DNA of 64,000 nucleotides from Gammaproteobacteria bacterium Ga0077554 (GTDB lineage: Bacteria; Pseudomonadota; Gammaproteobacteria; Ga0077554; Ga007554): positions 37,820 through 101,819 of the forward strand of contig LNFF01000009.1 in the NCBI GenBank assembly GCA_001464585.1. Reading direction: 5' to 3'. The notes beneath the pieces are model-generated. The model saw only the letters and a list, made by a program, of their open reading frames with translations, was not told the origin of the DNA and made no database searches. Positions 36,199 to 45,625 of the stretch are shown here, one piece after another. The translations under genes and the position numbers were made by a program. Each line of letters opens with the position of its first letter. The stretch's first letter is position 1.

Positions 36199-37568
36199 GT
36201 AGCGCAGTATCCCGCGTATTGGTAGTGGAAGATGATGCCGCGCTGCGCGAAGCATTGTGCGATACCCTGGAACTGGCCGGTTATGAAGTGATGGTTGCGG
36301 CCGATGGACACGCTGCATTGCAGATGCTTGAAAAGCACAATGTGGGCATGGTGATCAGCGACGTCCAAATGCGCCCCATGGATGGCTATAGCTTGCTTAA
36401 AGCCATCAAGTCACAGCGTCCGGCCTTACCCGTGCTGTTAATGACCGCGCATGGGTCGATCCCGCAGGCCGTTGCGGCCATGCACGACGGAGCCGTGGAT
36501 TATCTTGTAAAACCTTTCGAAGCAGAAGTGCTGGTGACTATGGTGAGTCGTCATATCACCCCGCTAATAGATGATAACAGTAATGAACCGAACGTGATTG
36601 CGGTGGATCCACGCACCCGCGAGGTGATGGATTTGACGCGCCGTGTGGCAGGCAGTGATGCCACGGTGTTGATCAGCGGCGAGAGTGGTACTGGCAAGGA
36701 AGTATTAGCGCAGTTTATCCATCGTCACTCCCCGCGTGCATCGGCGCCGTTTGTGGCAATTAATTGCGCGGCTATTCCAGAGAATATGCTGGAGGCAATA
36801 TTATTTGGTTATGAAAAAGGGGCTTTTACTGGCGCTTATCATGCCTCGCCTGGCAAGTTTGAACAGGCGCAGGGTGGTACTTTACTGCTGGATGAAATTT
36901 CCGAAATGAGTCTGGGCTTGCAGGCAAAATTATTGCGCGTTTTGCAGGAGCGCGAAGTTGAGCGCTTGGGCGGCCACAAAATGATTGCATTGGATGTGCG
37001 GATTGTGGCGACCACCAATCGAAATTTACGGGAAGAGGTAGCCCATGCCCGTTTCCGTGAAGATCTTTTTTACCGCTTAAATGTTTTTCCATTACATATT
37101 CCAGCATTACGTGAGCGTAAGCAGGATATTGTACCGTTAGCGATGCGCTTTATAGAGCGTCATCATCACAGTGGTGGCGCGCTTCCGCCGGGCAGGATGC
37201 CCACCTTCGCAGAAAATGCGCTTGAACAATTGATCACATATTCCTGGCCCGGCAATGTACGTGAACTGGATAATGTCATACAGCGCGCATTGATCATGAA
37301 ATCAGGTGCCGTGATTAGTTTGCAGGATTTATGTTTTCAGTTTTCACCCCAGCCGATGAGTTTACCGTTGCCGGAGAGTAATAATTCTCAAGAGCCTGTA
37401 TTGCTCGAAGGTGATTTAAAGGCGCATGAGCAACAATTGATTGTTGATGCATTGCAAGCTACACAGGGCAATCGCAGCGATGTTGCAAAGCGCCTGGGCA
37501 TCAGCCCCCGCACATTACGCTATAAATTGGCGCGGTTACGTGAAGCGGGCATTGCCATACCAGATTAA
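36195..37568 (+). CDS. fleR: Flagellar sigma-54-dependent response regulator FleR
   Basis: 457 residues from ATG 36195, with AGGAGG just upstream; a longer frame to 36138 is unsupported. Receiver domain with D13-D14 and phospho-acceptor D56 (VISDVQMRPMDG), AAA+ with Walker A GESGTGKEV and GAFTGA, and a C-terminal Fis HTH (GNRSDVAKRLGISPRTLRYK). Unlike FleQ it is a complete phosphorylatable regulator. It overlaps fleS by 4 bp and is followed by fliE after 15 bp, so fliEFGHIJ may be transcribed from the fleSR promoter too. Confidence 0.93.
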   Translation: MSSAVSRVLVVEDDAALREALCDTLELAGYEVMVAADGHAALQMLEKHNVGMVISDVQMRPMDGYSLLKAIKSQRPALPVLLMTAHGSIPQAVAAMHDGAVDYLVKPFEAEVLVTMVSRHITPLIDDNSNEPNVIAVDPRTREVMDLTRRVAGSDATVLISGESGTGKEVLAQFIHRHSPRASAPFVAINCAAIPENMLEAILFGYEKGAFTGAYHASPGKFEQAQGGTLLLDEISEMSLGLQAKLLRVLQEREVERLGGHKMIALDVRIVATTNRNLREEVAHARFREDLFYRLNVFPLHIPALRERKQDIVPLAMRFIERHHHSGGALPPGRMPTFAENALEQLITYSWPGNVRELDNVIQRALIMKSGAVISLQDLCFQFSPQPMSLPLPESNNSQEPVLLEGDLKAHEQQLIVDALQATQGNRSDVAKRLGISPRTLRYKLARLREAGIAIPD

Positions 37569-37583
37569 ATAAGGGAGATATTC

Positions 37584-37910
37584 ATGAGTAACACGATAGA
37601 TGTAAATCAATTATTGGCGCAGATGCGCAGCATGGCGACACAGGCACAGCAAAAGCCTAATTTAGGCGAAAGTATGCCAACCGGACAGGCCGATTTTGCC
37701 AGTCTGTTGAAAAACAGCATTGAAACCGTAAATTCCGCACAACAGCACGCAGGTGGACTGGCGCAGGCATTTCAAGCTGGCGATAGTAAAGTTGATCTTA
37801 ACGAAGTCATGGTCAGCCTGCAAAAAGCCAGCATTTCATTTCAAGCCATGAGCCAGGTCCGCAATAAACTGGTGTCCGCTTATCAGGAAGTCATGAGCAT
37901 GCCGATGTAA
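37584..37910 (+). CDS. fliE: Flagellar hook-basal body protein FliE
   Basis: 108 residues. ADFASLLKNSIETVNSAQQH and VDLNEVMVSLQKASISFQAM with SQVRNKLVSAYQEVMSMPM form the conserved FliE C-terminal helices. FliE joins the MS ring to the proximal rod and is the first exported substrate. AGGGAGATATTC precedes the ATG. Confidence 0.96.
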   Translation: MSNTIDVNQLLAQMRSMATQAQQKPNLGESMPTGQADFASLLKNSIETVNSAQQHAGGLAQAFQAGDSKVDLNEVMVSLQKASISFQAMSQVRNKLVSAYQEVMSMPM

Positions 37911-37948
37911 ATTTATGGATAATAAAAATCCCCGCCACGAGAAATAAC

Positions 37949-38006
37949 TGTCATCCCGAACGCAGTGAGGGATCTTTTAAGATTCCTCGCTATGCTCGGA
38001 ATGACA
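37949..38006. repeat. Palindromic dispersed repeat, TCCCGAACG subtype
   Basis: TGTCATCCCGAACGCAGTGA then GGGATCTTTTAAGATTCCTC and GCTATGCTCGGAATGACA: the compact form. In the fliE-fliF spacer. Confidence 0.85.
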
Positions 38007-38066
38007 TATAAATATCCTTTAGAACCTGATTTACGTTCGAGATGGCAATAAACAGAGAAACGAAAA

Positions 38067-39758
38067 ATGGCAACCGCTAAAACAGAAAATATGGCGTCAT
38101 CAATGCGCGGTTTTGGTAGTTTACCGATACTGCGTCAATTGGGATTAATGCTGGGTCTGGCTGCCAGCGTGGCACTCGGTGTGGGAGTAGTGTTATGGTC
38201 ACAAACGCCTAATTACCGGGTTTTATACAGTGGCCTGGCGTCTCAGGATGCCGCACAGATTGCCGATGCGCTGCAGAAAGACGGTATCGAGTACAAAGTG
38301 GATGAGGCCACTGGTGCAGTGATGGTTGGCGCGGATCAGGTGCATGCGGCACGTCTTAAACTGGCATCGCAAGGCTTGCCGAAGGGCACAGCCCAGGGTT
38401 TTGAGATGCTTAATGAACAACCTACGTTTGGCTCCAGCCAGTTTATGGAAAGCGCACGTTATCAGCACGCCCTCGAAGGTGAGTTGGGGCGCACCATCGC
38501 AACATTGGGCAATGTGCAGAACGCGCGCGTGCATTTGGCGATTCCCAAACAGTCAGTATTTGTAAGAAATCGTGAACAACCCAGCGCATCGATATTGGTG
38601 AGTCTTTTTCCTGGCCGTGAATTATCCGAAGGTCAGGTGTCATCGGTTGTTCATCTGGTTGCATCCAGTGTGCCGAATATGAGTGCCGAGCGCGTCACGG
38701 TTATTGATCAGAAGGGCCGCTTGCTGACCATTCCTGAGTCATCACGCGGCATGCAGTTAACCACCAATCAGTTTGAATACCGTCGTCGCCTCGAAGATTA
38801 TTATATCAAGCGCATTGAAGACATTATCTCACCAATGGCTGGCGTGGGCGGCGTGCGCGCCCAGGTGGTCGCAGAGCTTGATTTTAGTGTTACCGAAGAA
38901 ACCAAGGAAACATTTAACCCGGAACAAAGCGCCATACGCAGTGAGCAAACCGTTGATGAGCAATCGGGGGCGTCCGGAAATGTTCCCAGTGGTGTGCCTG
39001 GCGCGTTGACTAATCAGCCGCCTGCCGGGGGCACTGTTACGCCACCTGCCAGCGCGACTGCAAAAAATCCGGCCGTTCCAAATGCGGCGGCAGCGGCGAA
39101 TAATAGCAACGCAGCGCTGAATAGCACCAAACGTGCCACCCGTAATTTTGAGGTTGATAGAACCATCAGTCATACCCAAATGCCCTCGGGTTCAGTGCGT
39201 CGTTTGTCAGTAGCCGTGGTGATAGATGACAAACAGACGGTGGGGGCAAAAGGTGAAGCCGTACGCACTCCTTTGAAGCCCGAGGAAATAACGCGTCTTA
39301 CTGCATTGGTTAAAGAGACGGTGGGTTTCAACGAAGCCCGTGGCGATAGCCTGAATGTGATCAATGCTTCATTCACAGTCCCTGCAGAAACACCTGTTCC
39401 CGATCAACCCTTGATCGAGCGCCCCTGGGTTAAAGATTTAGCCAAGCAGGGGTTGGGTGCGATAGCAGTACTACTGTTGATCTTTGTGGTCCTTAAGCCG
39501 GTGTTGCGCAGTTTGGCCGAGAAAGGAAAATCAGTCCCTGCTACGCCATTACAGCAGATGACAGGTAACCCTGAGTTAACCAATATGACAGGTAGCCAAA
39601 TGGGCTCCCAGAGCCAAGGCATAGCGTTTCAAGGCGGTGGACAAAGTAATAACAGTGTAAATTATGAATCGCAGTTAGCCAATGCCAAAGCGCTGGTGGG
39701 ACAAGATCCGAAACGGGTTGCGCAGGTCGTAAAGGGATGGGTCGCTACCGATGCCTGA
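38067..39758 (+). CDS. fliF: Flagellar MS-ring protein FliF
   Basis: 563 residues. First membrane helix about 28-48 (GLAASVALGVGVVLW), periplasmic YscJ/FliF domains (YRVLYSGLASQDAAQIADAL; ALEGELGRTIATLGNVQNAR), a Pro/Ala/Asn-rich insert (about 290-350), second helix around 462-480 (IAVLLLIFVVLKPVL), and a short cytoplasmic tail for FliG (NAKALVGQDPKRVAQVVKGW). It is the inner-membrane base of the motor. The stop TGA overlaps fliG by 8 bp. Confidence 0.96.
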   Translation: MATAKTENMASSMRGFGSLPILRQLGLMLGLAASVALGVGVVLWSQTPNYRVLYSGLASQDAAQIADALQKDGIEYKVDEATGAVMVGADQVHAARLKLASQGLPKGTAQGFEMLNEQPTFGSSQFMESARYQHALEGELGRTIATLGNVQNARVHLAIPKQSVFVRNREQPSASILVSLFPGRELSEGQVSSVVHLVASSVPNMSAERVTVIDQKGRLLTIPESSRGMQLTTNQFEYRRRLEDYYIKRIEDIISPMAGVGGVRAQVVAELDFSVTEETKETFNPEQSAIRSEQTVDEQSGASGNVPSGVPGALTNQPPAGGTVTPPASATAKNPAVPNAAAAANNSNAALNSTKRATRNFEVDRTISHTQMPSGSVRRLSVAVVIDDKQTVGAKGEAVRTPLKPEEITRLTALVKETVGFNEARGDSLNVINASFTVPAETPVPDQPLIERPWVKDLAKQGLGAIAVLLLIFVVLKPVLRSLAEKGKSVPATPLQQMTGNPELTNMTGSQMGSQSQGIAFQGGGQSNNSVNYESQLANAKALVGQDPKRVAQVVKGWVATDA

Positions 39759-40761
39759 AGTGAGTAGTCAGTTTTCCGGTTCAGAACGCGCCGCTATTTT
39801 GTTGATGACGCTCGGCGAGAAAGATGCTGCCCAGATATTGAAGCATATGGGCCCCAAAGAAGTTCAAAAATTAGGCCATGCCATGGCCGTGATGACCAAT
39901 GTTACCAAAGAACAGGTCAATACTGTGCTCAGGGATTTTATCTCGACCGTTGATGAGCAAACCTCTTTAGGTATTGGGTCTGAAGACTATATTCGTAAAG
40001 TAATGACAGAAGCGTTAGGCGAAGACAAAGCATCTGGTTTAATTGACCGTATTCTTCTGGGAAAGAACACCAAAGGATTAGAGGCCTTGAAGTGGATGGA
40101 TGCGCGCGCTGTTGCAGAGATTATTCGTCTTGAGCACCCACAAATTATTTCGATAGTACTGGCTTATCTTGACAGTGATCAAGCCGCAGCGATATTGAAC
40201 CTTATGCCAGAACGTATGCGCCCTGATTTATTGATGCGTATCGCTACCCTGGATGGAATACAGCCGTCTGCTTTACGCGAACTTGATGACATTATGGAAA
40301 AACAATTTTCCGGAAACACCAATAATGTCAAATCAGCCAGTGTTGGTGGAATAAAATCAGCAGCTAACATCATGAACTTTATCGACAGTGCGCAGGAAAC
40401 TGTGATCATGGAGAAAATCAAGGATGTAGACGCTGATGTTGGGCAGAAAATTGAAGAATTAATGTTTGTATTTGATGATCTTTCCGAAGTTGATGATCGT
40501 GGTATGCAGGCATTACTGCGTGAAATATCCAGTGAAACACTGATTCTCGCAATGAAAGGCGCAGATCAGGCCTTGAAAGAGAAAATATTCAAAAATATGT
40601 CAAAACGCGCGGCAGAAATGTTGCGTGATGATCTTGAAGCTAAAGGCCCGGTACGCTTAAGTGAAGTAGAGGCCGCACAAAAAGAAATATTGACAGTGGC
40701 GCGGCGCTTGTCAGAATCTGGCGAGATTTCACTAGGTGGAAAAGGAGAGGATTTTGTCTAA
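39751..40761 (+). CDS. fliG: Flagellar motor switch protein FliG
   Basis: 336 residues, canonical length. FSGSERAAILLMTLGEKDAA at the start binds FliF; the middle domain has the EHPQ motif in RLEHPQIISIVLAYL; the C-terminal torque helix includes MFVFDDLSEVDDRGMQALLR. It couples stator movement to rotation and binds FliM. Overlaps fliF upstream and fliH downstream, so the block is translationally coupled. Confidence 0.97.
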   Translation: MPEVSSQFSGSERAAILLMTLGEKDAAQILKHMGPKEVQKLGHAMAVMTNVTKEQVNTVLRDFISTVDEQTSLGIGSEDYIRKVMTEALGEDKASGLIDRILLGKNTKGLEALKWMDARAVAEIIRLEHPQIISIVLAYLDSDQAAAILNLMPERMRPDLLMRIATLDGIQPSALRELDDIMEKQFSGNTNNVKSASVGGIKSAANIMNFIDSAQETVIMEKIKDVDADVGQKIEELMFVFDDLSEVDDRGMQALLREISSETLILAMKGADQALKEKIFKNMSKRAAEMLRDDLEAKGPVRLSEVEAAQKEILTVARRLSESGEISLGGKGEDFV

Positions 40762-41398
40762 AATGACTCCAAGTAAAATCATTCCCAGTGAAGCGTTTCG
40801 TGCCTATCAAAGTGGCGCCACACCCGTTATCAATATAGTGGAAAAAATTGCCGCAGGCTCACGCACCGTACAGCATACAGAACAGGCAAAAAAAGACATC
40901 TATGAAGAAGCTTATGCTGAAGGGCTAGAGCAGGGAAAGAAAAAAGGCTATGCCGCAGGGCTTGCCGAGATTCAGGCTCAAGCGAATCGGTTAATGCAAA
41001 TAATAGCCACGCTTCATGAACCCTTGGCGCAACTGGATGATCAAATGGAAAAAGAGCTGGTCGCTCTTTCAATTGCCATTGCGCGCCAAATTGTCCGGCG
41101 TGAGCTTAAGACTGATCCTGGCCAAATTGTTGCAGTAGTAAGAGAAGCCGTGGCCAGTTTACCGGTGGGATCACGTAATGTTAATTTGCATCTTCACCCT
41201 GAAGATGCCGCGTTGGTGCGTAATGCATTATCACTCACTGGCAATGATAAAACCTGGCGTGTCGTAGAAGATCCGCTGCTCACCCGGGGCGGTTGCAAGG
41301 TAGTAACAGATATTTCCCAGATTGACGCCACCCTTGATACACGCATCGCTGCGATTGCTGTGACTATCCTGGGAGGTGGGCGCGATCATGACAACTGA
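40754..41398 (+). CDS. fliH: Flagellar export regulator FliH
   Basis: 214 residues from TTG 40754 with AGGAG 6 bp upstream; ATG 40763 and ATG 40736 (inside fliG) are alternatives. An N-terminal segment with [18 protein letters not shown], a helical Gly-containing stretch ([20 protein letters not shown]) typical of the GxxxG repeats of FliH, and the C-terminal FliH/YscL domain ([37 protein letters not shown]). It binds and restrains the FliI ATPase at the export gate. Overlaps fliG and fliI. Confidence 0.92.
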   Translation: MSKMTPSKIIPSEAFRAYQSGATPVINIVEKIAAGSRTVQHTEQAKKDIYEEAYAEGLEQGKKKGYAAGLAEIQAQANRLMQIIATLHEPLAQLDDQMEKELVALSIAIARQIVRRELKTDPGQIVAVVREAVASLPVGSRNVNLHLHPEDAALVRNALSLTGNDKTWRVVEDPLLTRGGCKVVTDISQIDATLDTRIAAIAVTILGGGRDHDN

Positions 41399-42764
41399 TA
41401 TAGCGCCAGCAATGGCTGGACATAATCCACAAGCATTACGCAGCCCGTTATGGCGCGAACGGTTGATTCAGTGCCAGCAGCGCTTGGCATCGCCACCGCC
41501 TCTTATTGTTGAAGGAAAGTTAACGCGCATGGTAGGGCTTACCCTGGAGGCGGTGGGATGCCAGGCCGCCATCGGCGAGCGCTGCCGTGTGATTGGCCCC
41601 GGTAACACGGTAGTTGAAACTGAAGTGGTTGGCTTTTCGGGTAACAAAACATTCCTCATGCCCACCGGAGAAATCCGTGGTTTAATCCCAAATGCACGCG
41701 TAATCCCGGTGCGGCGTTCCTACGATGTTGCAGTAGGCGATTCACTGCTGGGACGCGTGTTGGACGGGGCCGGCCAACCTCTCGATGGACGTGGCCCCTT
41801 GCGCACCCTCGCCACAGTGCCGCTGGCGGGGCGCGCGTTTAATCCCCTGGCGCGCCGCCCCATCCGCGAACCTCTGGATGTTGGCGTGCGCGCGATTAAC
41901 GCCTTGTTGACCATCGGTCGCGGACAGCGCATGGGTTTGTTTGCGGGCAGTGGTATTGGTAAGAGCGTGTTATTAGGCATGATGACGCGCTTTACTAACG
42001 CAGATGTCATTGTCGTAGGTCTGATTGGCGAACGCGGCCGTGAAGTTAAAGAGTTTATAGAAAATATTTTAGGCGATGAAGGCATGGCACGCGCCGTAGT
42101 CGTGGCGGCTCCTGCGGACAATCCACCCATGATGCGCTTGCATGGCGCGATGGTGGCGACGAGCATCGCCGAATATTTTCGGGATCAGGGGAAAAACGTA
42201 TTATTACTCATGGACTCCCTGACGCGTTTTGCGCAGGCGCAACGAGAGATTGCCCTGGCGATTGGTGAACCACCGGCTACCAAAGGTTACCCACCTTCGG
42301 TATTCGCCAAGCTGCCGCAATTAGTGGAGCGTGCCGGTAATAGTGATGTGACCGGTGGCTCCATTACCGCATTTTATACCGTTTTGGCGGAGGGTGATGA
42401 TCAGCAGGATCCAATCGCCGATGCTGCCCGTGCCATTCTGGATGGCCATGTGGTGCTGAGCCGCCCGTTAGCCGAGGCGGGTCATTACCCGGCAATTGAC
42501 ATTGAGGCTTCTATTAGCCGTGTCATGAGTGATATTGTAGAGGCACCGCAGCAAAGCGCTGTGAGACGCTTTAAACAGTTGTATTCCGCGTATCAGCAAA
42601 ATCGCGATCTGATTAATATTGGCGCCTATACCCGTGGCAGTGATGTGCATATTGACCAGTCAATAGAGTATTACCCGCGCCTTCTCGAATTTCTTCGCCA
42701 GGATATGCGTCAAGCCGTTTCGTTTTCTTCAAGTGTGCATGATCTTGCCGCCTTGATGAAGTGA
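41388..42764 (+). CDS. fliI: Flagellum-specific ATPase FliI
   Basis: 458 residues from ATG 41388; a GTG 12 bp earlier is possible (GGGAGG lies at 41371). Walker [15 protein letters not shown], Walker [18 protein letters not shown] and the family [20 protein letters not shown] are all present. It is the F1-like hexameric ATPase that energises loading of export substrates, together with FliH and FliJ. It overlaps the end of fliH. fliJ is separated from it by a 295-bp repeat-containing gap, unusual for this tight operon. Confidence 0.97.
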   Translation: MTTDIAPAMAGHNPQALRSPLWRERLIQCQQRLASPPPLIVEGKLTRMVGLTLEAVGCQAAIGERCRVIGPGNTVVETEVVGFSGNKTFLMPTGEIRGLIPNARVIPVRRSYDVAVGDSLLGRVLDGAGQPLDGRGPLRTLATVPLAGRAFNPLARRPIREPLDVGVRAINALLTIGRGQRMGLFAGSGIGKSVLLGMMTRFTNADVIVVGLIGERGREVKEFIENILGDEGMARAVVVAAPADNPPMMRLHGAMVATSIAEYFRDQGKNVLLLMDSLTRFAQAQREIALAIGEPPATKGYPPSVFAKLPQLVERAGNSDVTGGSITAFYTVLAEGDDQQDPIADAARAILDGHVVLSRPLAEAGHYPAIDIEASISRVMSDIVEAPQQSAVRRFKQLYSAYQQNRDLINIGAYTRGSDVHIDQSIEYYPRLLEFLRQDMRQAVSFSSSVHDLAALMK

Positions 42765-42793
42765 TAATTATGGAACCTATGATGTGTCGTTTT

Positions 42794-42971
42794 TGTCATT
42801 TCGACCAACGGCGACCGCCATGGATGGCGGAAGGTAGAGCAACGCAGGAGCAGTTGCCGGGAGAAATCTTGCATCTCGCTGATTATATAAAAACCTGCAA
42901 GATCTCTCAAAGATCTCTCACCTTCGTTCGAGACTCGAGACAAGGATTTCTCGCTAGAGCTCGAAATGACA
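42794..42971. repeat. Long compound dispersed repeat with CCGCCATGGATGGCGG module
   Basis: TGTCATTTCGACCAACGG then CGACCGCCATGGATGGCGGA, AGGTAGAGCAACGCAGGAGC and AGTTGCCGGGAGAAATC, followed by TCTCTCACCTTCGTTCGAGA and AAGGATTTCTCGCTAGAGCT then CGAAATGACA. It occupies most of the fliI-fliJ gap. The module appears inserted between the arm and the GGGAGAAATC end. Confidence 0.8.
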
Positions 42972-43059
42972 ACACATTAGAAGTTCCATAAATAATTTAC
43001 AAGTTTAATGGAAAAAGTAATAGTGAAATTATTCATAGCCTTTTTTTTCATGTTATGTC

Positions 43060-43509
43060 ATGACTAAATCACAGCGGCTGCGCCCCGTTGTTAAATTCAC
43101 AGAAAAAAAGGAACGCAGTGCCGCCATCGCTGTTGCGGAAAGCAAGCGTGTACTTGATGAACACGTATTAAAATTAGAGCATCTTGAAGCCTACCTTGAT
43201 GAGTACAGGGAAACATTTCGAACTCTGGGTGAAGCAGGGCTCACTGTACAGAAAATGCATGAATATAGAATTTTTTTGTCCAATTTAGAGGCCGCTGTAA
43301 CCCAGCAACATGCCATAGTTAAAATGCATAAAGAAACATATGATTACAGTATAAAACTATGGTGTGCCTCTCGTGGCAAAGTAAAAGCGTTGGGTACAGT
43401 TATTGCCCGTCACGAAAAAAAAGAGCGTCAAGAGGATATGCGTCGAGACCAAAAGGAACTTGATGACCGGCCGGTGCAGCCAGGACATAACCATGCGGAA
43501 GAAAAATAA
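43060..43509 (+). CDS. fliJ: Flagellar export chaperone-like protein FliJ
   Basis: 149 residues, almost entirely coiled coil and rich in Lys/Glu (KKERSAAIAVAESKRVLDEH; HKETYDYSIKLWCASRGKVK; ARHEKKERQEDMRRDQKELD). This is the FliJ profile and size, and the place after fliI is standard. FliJ sits in the centre of the FliI ring and helps engage FlhA. No strong Shine-Dalgarno is visible before ATG 43060. Confidence 0.85.
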   Translation: MTKSQRLRPVVKFTEKKERSAAIAVAESKRVLDEHVLKLEHLEAYLDEYRETFRTLGEAGLTVQKMHEYRIFLSNLEAAVTQQHAIVKMHKETYDYSIKLWCASRGKVKALGTVIARHEKKERQEDMRRDQKELDDRPVQPGHNHAEEK

Positions 43510-43704
43510 GAATACCTCAATTATATGATATTTATATAGTTGTTATATATTAAATGCGAGGCAACAGCACCATTAGCCAGTTAAAGTTATTCTAATTTCC
43601 CGCCGATAGCTAATGCGATACCTTATCCGCTATTAGGTTCTGTTGGCCTATACAGCCACGGTAGATTCACAAGTTCAATAGAACCTATGACAGAGATCAG
43701 ATAA

Positions 43705-44913
43705 ATGTTTACTGAATTCCTGAAAATATACTGGCCAGCATTGTTAGTTAGCGTAGCCGCTATGGTTATGCAGATTGCTGTCCCAGGCAAGTGGGCTATA
43801 ATTATGGTGTTTGCAGCGATTACGCTGTGGATAATATTTTCGGTGCAGTTGATTAAGCGTATTAATAGCATTAATGAAAATGTGATCAATAATAAAAATG
43901 AAGATGTATTAGGGTCAAATTTTTGTGGATTGATAAATGACATAAACAACACAATTCATGAAGAAATGACAAATATTCGTGGCGATCTTGATAGATCAAA
44001 ATCGCTGGTGAAAGATGCTGTGGCTAATCTTGCAAATAGCTTTAATGGTTTAAGCGAGCATGTAAACCGCCAGGAAAAAGTAGTTAAGACACTGACAGAC
44101 AGTGTATCGGGTACCGCCGATAATTCGAATGTGGATTCAATAAATATAAAAATATTTGTGTCTGAAACCGCCGCTATTTTACAGTATCTGGTGGATTTGC
44201 TGGTTGATATAGGCAAGAGGAGCGTAGAAACGGTTTATAAAATTGATGATATGGTGGATCAAATGGATGTTATATTCACCTTGTTGGCTGAGGTGAGAGG
44301 CATAGCAGACCAGACAAATCTTTTGGCCCTTAATGCTGCTATTGAGGCGGCACGTGCTGGAGAGGCTGGGCGGGGCTTTGCAGTGGTTGCTTCTGAAGTG
44401 CGTAAATTATCCCAACATTCTTCCAGTTTAAGTGAGCAAATACGTTCCCAGGCACAGAAAACCAAAGTTACTATTGGCGAGGCACGAAGAATAGTCGGAG
44501 AAGTTGCAGCAAAGGATATGAATGTTGCCATTACCGCCAAAGGGCGTGTTGACGATATGCTCAGTGAAATTGGTTTGTTGAATTCAATGATATCTGAAAA
44601 ATTACTGGACGTACACAACATCACAGGCAATATTAACAGCGATATAAATATGGCGGTAAGGGCATTACAGTTTGAGGATATTGTCGGACAGCTCTATGGG
44701 TATATTATAAAGAGGCTGGACAATCTTGATAAATTAATCATAGATGTAGAAAATAAAGCGCTTCCCTCTTCCACCATGACCGCTATCGAATACAGTCTGA
44801 TAGTGCGTGATATGCGGGATAACATCCAAAGTATAAAAAATGGATGGAATAAGGCATTGCATAATCCAGTTGCACAAAGCTCTATGAATGCCGGGGGTGT
44901 TGAGTTATTTTAG
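43705..44913 (+). CDS. Small methyl-accepting chemotaxis-like protein with minimal sensory part
   Basis: 402 residues. Two adjacent membrane helices (about 8-26 and 30-50) with almost no periplasmic loop, then a cytoplasmic coiled coil and the MCP signalling tip [20 protein letters not shown] followed by [20 protein letters not shown] (about 192-232). No HAMP or ligand domain is evident, so it may read membrane state or an intracellular cue. It follows fliJ and precedes the STAS/REC-PP2C pair, a place where such receptors occur in other gammaproteobacteria. It lacks an obvious C-terminal CheR tether (ends GGVELF). Confidence 0.85.
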   Translation: MFTEFLKIYWPALLVSVAAMVMQIAVPGKWAIIMVFAAITLWIIFSVQLIKRINSINENVINNKNEDVLGSNFCGLINDINNTIHEEMTNIRGDLDRSKSLVKDAVANLANSFNGLSEHVNRQEKVVKTLTDSVSGTADNSNVDSINIKIFVSETAAILQYLVDLLVDIGKRSVETVYKIDDMVDQMDVIFTLLAEVRGIADQTNLLALNAAIEAARAGEAGRGFAVVASEVRKLSQHSSSLSEQIRSQAQKTKVTIGEARRIVGEVAAKDMNVAITAKGRVDDMLSEIGLLNSMISEKLLDVHNITGNINSDINMAVRALQFEDIVGQLYGYIIKRLDNLDKLIIDVENKALPSSTMTAIEYSLIVRDMRDNIQSIKNGWNKALHNPVAQSSMNAGGVELF

Positions 44914-44934
44914 TAAATTATCGGGCCGCTTTAT

Positions 44935-44985
44935 TGTTATTTCGAGCGGCCTTCAGCCCTCGCAAAAGCGGGGGGAGAAATCTTG
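44935..44985. repeat. Half-unit dispersed repeat
   Basis: TGTTATTTCGAGCGGCCTTC, then CCTCGCAAAAGCGGGGGGAG and AAATCTTG. The right arm is missing; the CCTCGCAAAAGCGGGGGGAG core also occurs at 51236-51256. Confidence 0.65.
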
Positions 44986-45032
44986 CCCCCCACAATAATA
45001 ACGGGCAATAATGGCAAACAACGAGGTGAAAT

Positions 45033-45338
45033 ATGACTTTAAGAGTTGAAATGTCTGCAGACGAGAGCGTTGCTACTATATATATTATCGGAAGATTTGA
45101 TTTCAATATTCATCAAGACTTCCGGAAAGCCTATGAAAAAGTAAAAGGTACGGCTTCAAAGTATATTATCAGCCTGGCTGACACCCAATATATTGATAGC
45201 TCCGCGCTAGGGATGCTGCTTCTTTTGCGTGATTCGGCAGGGGGAGACAAGTCCGATGTTACTATTATTACGGGTAACGAAGAGGTAAAGAAAATATTAA
45301 CTATTTCAAATTTTGAAAAATTATTCAAAATCTCATAA
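45033..45338 (+). CDS. STAS-domain anti-sigma factor antagonist, HsbA-like
   Basis: 101 residues, a single STAS domain. The phosphorylatable Ser lies in TQYIDSSALGMLLLLRD (S56 or S57), the site used by SpoIIAA/RsbV-type switches. In Pseudomonas aeruginosa HsbA is such a protein; unphosphorylated it binds the anti-sigma factor FlgM and frees FliA, and phosphorylated it helps biofilm formation. The downstream gene encodes the matching kinase/phosphatase regulator. Name by analogy only. AACGAGGTGAAAT precedes the ATG. Confidence 0.8.
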   Translation: MTLRVEMSADESVATIYIIGRFDFNIHQDFRKAYEKVKGTASKYIISLADTQYIDSSALGMLLLLRDSAGGDKSDVTIITGNEEVKKILTISNFEKLFKIS

Positions 45339-45395
45339 TAGTAAATAACTAAAGGCTGGATGCTTCATATCATTATTTTCATGTTGATATATTTT

Positions 45396-45536
45396 CAATC
45401 TCTTCGGGTTTGGGCTCCTCGCCACGCTCTCCCCGCAGCTTGCTATTGTCATCCCGAACGCAGTGAGGGATCTTTCAAGATTCCTTGCGGTGATCGGAAT
45501 GACAGAGAAATACCCCGCAGCTACTGCATGGATTTT
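45396..45536. repeat. Composite dispersed repeat, copy 3
   Basis: CAATCTCTTCGGGTTTGGGC then CCACGCTCTCCCCGCAGCTT, TGTCATCCCGAACGCAGTGA, GGGATCTTTCAAGATTCCTT and CGGAATGACA, ending with GAAATACCCCGCAGC and a T-rich tail as at 7475-7507. It fills most of the STAS-to-regulator gap (45339-45625). Confidence 0.8.
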
Positions 45537-45625
45537 TTATTTATGGTGTTTCTTCTGATGACAATAAGCACTGTAAGAATTAGATAATCTACCTTAAAAA
45601 ATTACATCCGGGACATTGTGAACAT

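Noticed and set aside
37584..37910. Separate sigma-54 promoter directly before fliE
   Set aside because: Only 15 bp separate fleR and fliE and no GGCAC-N5-TTGC pattern was seen near the fleR end.
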